Source: JBKHYJ01 sp046565505
GTDB taxonomy: Bacteria; Acidobacteriota; Blastocatellia; UBA7656
Length of the DNA stretch: 64,000 nucleotides
NCBI GenBank assembly: GCA_046565505.1
Contig: JBKHYJ010000063.1
Coordinates: forward strand, 37,006-101,005
Reading direction: 5' to 3'
Below are positions 59,826 through 64,000 of the stretch, one piece after another (positions within the stretch are counted from its first letter, which is position 1; every line of letters starts with the position of its first letter). The notes under the pieces were generated by a model that was not told where the DNA came from, made no database searches, and saw only the letters and a list, made by a program, of their open reading frames with translations. Made by a program: the position numbers and the translations under genes.

Positions 59826-60090
59826 TCGGACGGCCGGCCTTATAAGGGATGCGCCCTGAATAGAGATAGAACGCATGTTACGCCAAAAGCGTACTCATTG
59901 AATTCTTTCGCCGGGACGAAGCGTCCTGGACCGACGGTCGATCAAACCCGCCGTCCTGGTCACGTCACCCTTCCCGCCTCCCACAGCCGCCTCAACAGTT
60001 ATTAACCGCCGCCGCAGTCAAGGGCCTGATAGTTGCACTGGTATCTGATGAACCTCAACGATGTGAGGAAAAATCGAGCAAGGAGGAAAT

Positions 60091-60366
60091 ATGTCTGCAA
60101 ACGTGTCTTCAACTTCCGCAAGAATGGCTCAAGGGAATCAGGCGGCGCCGGACGCCGTTGAGAGGACCGCGCGCTCTATAGATGAGACCGTGAAGAAGGG
60201 TACGGGCCTGAGCCTTTTCCACATGCTAACGCTGGGATCGATCGGGGCGTCAATCGCGTTGTTCATAGCCGGCAAGAAGAATCTGGCAATCTTTATAGGC
60301 CTGTGGCCGCCCACATTCCAGGCGCTTAAAGCCGCGTCTCAGAACAAGCAAGGCAGCGAGCAGTAA
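60091..60366 (+). CDS. Small membrane protein of unknown function
   Basis: 91 residues, with AAGGAGG 5 nt before the ATG. Ser/Ala-rich start, a helix about 42-60 (LFHMLTLGSIGASIALFIAG), GKKN turn, and a second short hydrophobic stretch 64-76 with a Trp-Pro-Pro. The C-terminus is polar. A strong ribosome-binding site and a hairpin after the gene speak for a real, well-translated gene. No family recognised. Confidence 0.75.
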   Translation: MSANVSSTSARMAQGNQAAPDAVERTARSIDETVKKGTGLSLFHMLTLGSIGASIALFIAGKKNLAIFIGLWPPTFQALKAASQNKQGSEQ

Positions 60367-60395
60367 CCTTATTCCCTGTCATAACCGGGACCTGA

Positions 60396-60433
60396 GTGTG
60401 AGGCGATTGTGATGACCGGCGATCGTCTCACAC
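60396..60433. terminator. Stem-loop after the small membrane protein gene
   Basis: GTGTGAGGCGAT (60396-60407) pairs with ATCGTCTCACAC (60422-60433), with one G-T wobble and a 14-nt loop. No T-run follows. Confidence 0.5.
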
Positions 60434-60470
60434 TTGCCGCATGGCGCGAGCAGTTATGTGAGGTGGCCTG

Positions 60471-60866
60471 ATGTCGGAGCAGGTTGTTCGGCGATTCATT
60501 GACGGGTTGGCGAGGCTCGAAGACGCGCGCGACTCCGAGGCGCTCGTCTCGGTATTCGCGGAACATTGCGGCGTCAGCAACGTCGTGACCTCTAAAGAGT
60601 TTGAGGGGCGCGAAGGCGCGCGCGAATTCTGGACTAAGTACCGTAAGACGTTCGGGGAGATGAAATCCACCTTCCGTAACGTGATAGTCTCAGGCGGGCG
60701 GGCAGCCCTCGAGTGGCGCACGGAAGCGACCGCGGCCGGCGGCGCGCCGATCAGCTATGACGGCGTGAGCATACTGGAAATAGAAGGCGGCCAGGTTACG
60801 CGCTTCCGGGCCTATTTCGACGACAAGGCGCTGGGCGGCCAGGTAATCAAAGAGGCGCGGGCTTGA
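60471..60866 (+). CDS. NTF2-like (SnoaL-type) protein
   Basis: 131 residues. Helix-rich start (VRRFIDGLARLEDARDSEALVSVFAEH), FEGREGAREFWTKYRKTFGEM, then strands WRTEA..GG.PISYDGVSILEIEGGQVTRFRAYFD, which is the cone-shaped NTF2 fold. Such proteins are small-molecule isomerases, hydrolases or binding proteins; the active site cannot be named. GAGGTGG sits before ATG 60471. Cytoplasmic. Confidence 0.88.
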   Translation: MSEQVVRRFIDGLARLEDARDSEALVSVFAEHCGVSNVVTSKEFEGREGAREFWTKYRKTFGEMKSTFRNVIVSGGRAALEWRTEATAAGGAPISYDGVSILEIEGGQVTRFRAYFDDKALGGQVIKEARA

Positions 60867-60912
60867 CGCTCGCCGGGCCGCGCGCGGCTGTATGACCCCA
60901 TAAAACGAATCA

Positions 60913-62001
60913 TCATACGAGCGACGCCCACTCTTCGATGGGGACGCGACAGAACGCCTCGACGATCTTAGGGTCGAACTGTTTCCCCGCGCCTTTAACT
61001 AATTCTTCGCTCACTTCGCCGAATGGGCGGGGCCCATCATAGGGCCTGTCCGAAGTGATCGCGTCGACCGCGTCGGCGACAGAAAATATCCGCGCCTTGA
61101 TGTCGATCTGCTCACCGGAAAGGCCCGCCGGGTAGCCCGTGCCGTCCCACCTCTCGTGGTGCTGAGTGACGACGGGCAAGGCGGAGTGCAGCAGCGGCAT
61201 TTCGTTGATGATCCGTTCGCCGACGTGCACGTGGGTCTTCATCACCTTCCACTCCTCGTCGGTCAAAGAGCCTTTCTTAAATAATATTTTATCCTCGACG
61301 CCGATCTTCCCTATGTCGTGGAAGAGCGCGCCGAGCTTCAAGGCCCTCATCTCCTGCTCGCCGAGCCCGACCTCCCGACCGAGCCTGAGGCTGTAGGCCA
61401 CGACGCGGTCCGAGTGGCTGCGGGTTTCAAAGTTCCGCGATTCGAGCGTCGCGGCCAGCGCGCAGACGGTGGAGTGGTACGCGGCGTCAAGCTCGGTCAA
61501 GGCTTTGCTCAGCGCGAGGTTGACCCTCTCAAGCTCCGCGGCATGGCTGGCCAGCCGCGTCTCGTTCTCGCGCGCCGTCAGCGCGAGGACGTGATGCGTC
61601 AGCGCGCGCTTCACGCTGACCTCGATCTGTTCAGGGTCGAAGGGCTTGATGATGTAATCGAACGCGCCCATCTTCATCGCCTTGATGGCGCTTTGAATCT
61701 CCGCGACCGCGCTCACGACTATGACGGGCGTTGTGGGCGATATTACGGCGGCGTTGCTGACGACGGCGTACCCATCGACTTTCGGCATCATCAGGTCCGC
61801 CAGCACCACGGCGTAACGCTTGGCCTTGATCTTTACCAACGCCTGCTCGCCATTGTACGCGGGCTCGCATTCGTATTCCTGCGACAGGAACTGGCACATC
61901 ATGTCGCAGGTGTCGCAGTCGTCGTCGACGATCAGGAGGGCGGGCTTGTCGAGCAGGTGTCGGCCGTCATTCGCTGATAGGGATTCGTTTTGCTGGGACA
62001 T
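60913..62001 (-). CDS. Response regulator with HD-GYP domain
   Basis: 362 residues. Receiver domain about 20-140 with D26-D28 and phosphoacceptor D69 (VVLADLMMPKVDG), coiled linker 145-180, then HD-GYP about 180-355 with HDIGKIG, HVHVGERI and HHERWDGTGYP. HD-GYP domains hydrolyse cyclic-di-GMP, here likely under phosphorylation control. GGGGAGGAAAT precedes ATG. No cognate kinase is adjacent; the PilZ protein at 1.5 kb is a potential downstream reader. Confidence 0.94.
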   Translation of the reverse strand: MSQQNESLSANDGRHLLDKPALLIVDDDCDTCDMMCQFLSQEYECEPAYNGEQALVKIKAKRYAVVLADLMMPKVDGYAVVSNAAVISPTTPVIVVSAVAEIQSAIKAMKMGAFDYIIKPFDPEQIEVSVKRALTHHVLALTARENETRLASHAAELERVNLALSKALTELDAAYHSTVCALAATLESRNFETRSHSDRVVAYSLRLGREVGLGEQEMRALKLGALFHDIGKIGVEDKILFKKGSLTDEEWKVMKTHVHVGERIINEMPLLHSALPVVTQHHERWDGTGYPAGLSGEQIDIKARIFSVADAVDAITSDRPYDGPRPFGEVSEELVKGAGKQFDPKIVEAFCRVPIEEWASLV

Positions 62002-62282
62002 ATTTCCTCCCCATTTTCGGCGGAGTGTACGAGCTTCCCGCGGGAGGGGTGCGGGAAGCCTGTAATCGCTCGAAGCTATTTCGACCGAATCATAGCACTA
62101 CTTCGATTCCAAAACCATTCCCCGCAACGGTAATTATTTCGCCCCGAACGAAACCCGCCGCGCGAGGCGGGCGCTGACGGAGTCGCGGGCCGCGTCCATT
62201 AAATTCTCTCCTTCAAATCGGGCGGCAGTCATTATACTATTCCAGCGCTCCCAGATTACTTAGCGGAATGAAGGAGGGTCAT

Positions 62283-63110
62283 ATGGAGTCCTTGAGCAGG
62301 GTAAAATACTCGGCCGTTGCCGCCGCCTCGTTCGCGATTCTGTTTTCTTTCGCGGGCGCGGGCGCGCAGACAAGGCAGAAGCCGGCGGCCGGCGAAGGCT
62401 TAATCGAGCGCGCGTTTAAAGGCGAGGCGCGGGTGATAGACCTCACTCAAAGGCTGAGCGTTAATACGCCGACGTATGGCGGCGAGCGCGACTCTATGCG
62501 GTACGAGAAGCTCGCGGAGATAGAGCGCGACGGCTACACGATGGGCGCTTTCCGCATGCCGGAGCACTTCGGCACGCATGTCGATTCGCCCGCGCATTTT
62601 CTGAAGGGCAGGGAGACTATCGACCGCATAGATGTGCGCCGGTTCATCGCCCCCGCCGTGGTAATCGACATCCGTCCGCGAGTCAATGAAAACCCGGATT
62701 ATCAGCTTACGAGCGCCGACGTAGAAAGCTTCGAGCGCGGCGGCCCCATCCCGGAAGGCGCGGCCGTCTTGCTGCTGACGGGTTGGGACAGGCGATACGA
62801 GGACGCCGACAAGTACCGCAACGCGGATAAAGCGGGCGTGATGCATTTCCCGGGTTACTCGCGCGAGGCGATCAGTTACCTGCTCAGGCGCAAGGTGGTC
62901 GCGCTCGGCATAGACACTCTCTCGATTGACTACGGCCCGTCGAAAGACTTTGCCGGGCACAAAGTGTCACACGGCGGCGGGCTTTATCACCTGGAGAACT
63001 TGACCAACCTCGACAAGCTGCCCGCGCGCGGCGCGGCCATATTCGTGGGGGCGTTGCCAATCGCGGACGGCTCCGGCAGCCCCGCCCGCGTGCTGGCAAT
63101 AGCCCCATGA
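62283..63110 (+). CDS. Exported cyclase-family hydrolase (kynurenine formamidase-like)
   Basis: 275 residues from ATG 62283, with GGAGG 5 nt upstream (ATG 62268 lies before that site). Signal peptide about 1-25, with AGAQT. The metal motif is in EHFGTHVDSPAHF, the HxGTHxDxPxHF pattern of family PF04199; DLTQRLSVNTPTYGG and GIDTLSIDYGPSKDF also fit. Metal-dependent amide or lactone hydrolysis outside the membrane is expected. The export signal is unusual for a kynurenine formamidase, so another substrate is likely. Confidence 0.9.
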   Translation: MESLSRVKYSAVAAASFAILFSFAGAGAQTRQKPAAGEGLIERAFKGEARVIDLTQRLSVNTPTYGGERDSMRYEKLAEIERDGYTMGAFRMPEHFGTHVDSPAHFLKGRETIDRIDVRRFIAPAVVIDIRPRVNENPDYQLTSADVESFERGGPIPEGAAVLLLTGWDRRYEDADKYRNADKAGVMHFPGYSREAISYLLRRKVVALGIDTLSIDYGPSKDFAGHKVSHGGGLYHLENLTNLDKLPARGAAIFVGALPIADGSGSPARVLAIAP

Positions 63111-63140
63111 GGCAAGCGGGTCAGGCGGGGATTAATCAAG

Positions 63141-63207
63141 GTACGCGGGATGAACGGAAGGCGGGCGAGAAATATCTCTTCGCCCGCCTTCCGTTCATCC
63201 CGCGTAC
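63141..63207. terminator. 28-bp perfect hairpin between convergent genes
   Basis: Left arm 63141-63168 begins GTACGCGGGATGAACGG; right arm 63180-63207 ends CCGTTCATCCCGCGTAC. All 28 base pairs match, with an 11-nt loop. It lies 30 nt after the cyclase stop and 21 nt before the end of the opposite gene. Confidence 0.8.
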
Positions 63208-63228
63208 ACGGTTTACTCCCCTTCCCGG

Positions 63229-64000
63229 TTACGGCTTGGCCGCCTTGAAGTTATCGAAAATCACCGTCCCGGGCGTGGCGGATTCCGGTTTGTAGGTACC
63301 GCCTTTAAGCTCGAACAGGATATTCGTAAGAGGAATTGAGGACGTGTCCCAGACTTCACTGTAGAGCTGAACCCAGCCGCCCGGCGCGCCTCCCACATCG
63401 GGCGCGGCCTCAAATACCACGTTGCCGGTCGGCACGTCATGGCGAATGCGCAAATACTTATGCTGGGTCGAATTGTAAGCTACGGTGAAGACGTTAGTCT
63501 TAAGTCCGCCGGTCTTCTTCTGGCCTCTGAGCGACCCCGACTCTACGTATATGCGATAGTAGTTGTCCACGTCCGAGCCGACGGTGAACATGGCGTCGCC
63601 TCCGGTCGCCGAAGCGGCGGGCTGAATCAACTGGACATAACAGTACGCGCCCGTGAAATCATAAGCCGCGTTGGACCTGATGCCGTTGTAGTGTGAGCCA
63701 TCCGCGTTCTGTGCCAGCGGCCCTATTTCCAGGCGTTGGTTCCTTTCGACTGCGGGCAAGCTGGGGTCGGCGAAGCCGCTGAACAGGTCGTTCACTGCCC
63801 ATTTTGAAGTGTCCAGAAAATTATTGTTGAAATCGTCCGCAAGCAATACCGTCTCCGAGGCGCCGCCTCCTGACCTCGGTAGTATGGTGGAGTCGTTCTG
63901 TAGGAAGCCGGGCGAGGAGTTGAGGTAAGTCTGTGGCGACAGCACTACCTGGTCGATGGACAGCCCGTCCTCGCGCGGCTGCACCCGCAGCGTGTGGGTG
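63229..64000 (-). CDS. C-terminal part of a secreted beta-rich protein (start outside window)
   Basis: The frame is open past the last base, so the N-terminus is missing; about 257 residues are visible. The upstream part THTLRVQPREDGLSIDQVVLSP resembles the end of a carbohydrate-binding or malectin-like module. From about residue 50 a LamG/concanavalin-like jelly roll runs to the end (LLADDFNNNFLDTSKWAV, RSNAAYDFTGAYCYVQLIQ, FTVGSDVDNYYRIYVESG, TVIFDNFKAAKP). It is typical of large secreted or surface proteins. Ligand unknown. Confidence 0.7.
   Translation of the reverse strand, partial: THTLRVQPREDGLSIDQVVLSPQTYLNSSPGFLQNDSTILPRSGGGASETVLLADDFNNNFLDTSKWAVNDLFSGFADPSLPAVERNQRLEIGPLAQNADGSHYNGIRSNAAYDFTGAYCYVQLIQPAASATGGDAMFTVGSDVDNYYRIYVESGSLRGQKKTGGLKTNVFTVAYNSTQHKYLRIRHDVPTGNVVFEAAPDVGGAPGGWVQLYSEVWDTSSIPLTNILFELKGGTYKPESATPGTVIFDNFKAAKP

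Overview
The window is about 64 kb of GC-rich, densely coding chromosome from a diderm (LPS-type outer membrane) bacterium. The best guess is an Acidobacteriota genome, perhaps class Blastocatellia. This is inferred from the gene mix: a VWA protein of the type common in Acidobacteria, a DUF2934 protein, two-subunit glycine decarboxylase, LpxI instead of LpxH, a fused LptF-LptG, an exported subtilase with C-terminal SLH-like repeats, and many exported Ala/Asn-rich proteins. No rRNA, tRNA, CRISPR array, transposase or phage gene was seen. It looks like ordinary chromosome with several lineage-specific novelties. 

Layout. 1-4.3 kb: 3' end of a molybdenum hydroxylase (xanthine dehydrogenase family), a J-domain/PilZ/PilZ protein and an amidohydrolase. 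4.4-9.1 kb (minus): arylamine N-acetyltransferase, a lipoprotein, and a large zinc-ribbon/FHA/MshEN/FHA/TM protein whose exported C-terminus is a paralogue of that lipoprotein. 9.3-14.1 kb: TatA, DUF2203, an exported NagZ-like GH3 enzyme and a sodium/solute symporter. 14.4-19.4 kb: two Asn-rich lipoproteins (one with two BON domains), an M15 peptidase, an anchored nuclease, an HU protein and a Nudix hydrolase. 19.5-24.7 kb (minus): a hybrid histidine kinase and fused LptF-LptG. 25-29.8 kb: an S8 protease with 8-residue tandem repeats, a VWA protein and a DUF2934 protein. 29.9-34.4 kb (minus): complete gcvT-gcvH-gcvPA-gcvPB. 

34.8-50.1 kb is an envelope-biogenesis district arranged tail to tail. 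lpxD-fabZ-lpxA-lpxI plus a DUF4388 gene run on the plus strand. lysS-lolC-lolD-clpC-bamA-skp-skp run on the minus strand. A strong bidirectional terminator at about 39.05 kb separates them. A perfect-consensus promoter (TTGACA-18-TATAAT) drives lysS, back to back with the promoter of an M48 protease gene. 50.4-57.7 kb: M48 protease, alpha/beta hydrolase, a copper-amine-oxidase-like protein with an altered cofactor motif, the heptose adenylyltransferase RfaE2, a membrane protein and an M1 aminopeptidase. 57.8-64 kb: selB, a small membrane protein, an NTF2-like protein, an HD-GYP response regulator, an exported cyclase-family hydrolase and, past a 28-bp perfect hairpin, the C-terminus of a secreted beta-rich protein. 

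Functional threads: lipid A synthesis, LPS transport (LptFG), lipoprotein sorting (LolCD) and outer-membrane protein assembly (BamA, Skp) are all here. Cyclic-di-GMP signalling is suggested by HD-GYP and PilZ proteins. Selenocysteine use is implied by SelB. Several genes lacking a Shine-Dalgarno have a -10 box only 5-8 nt before the start codon, so leaderless mRNAs look common.
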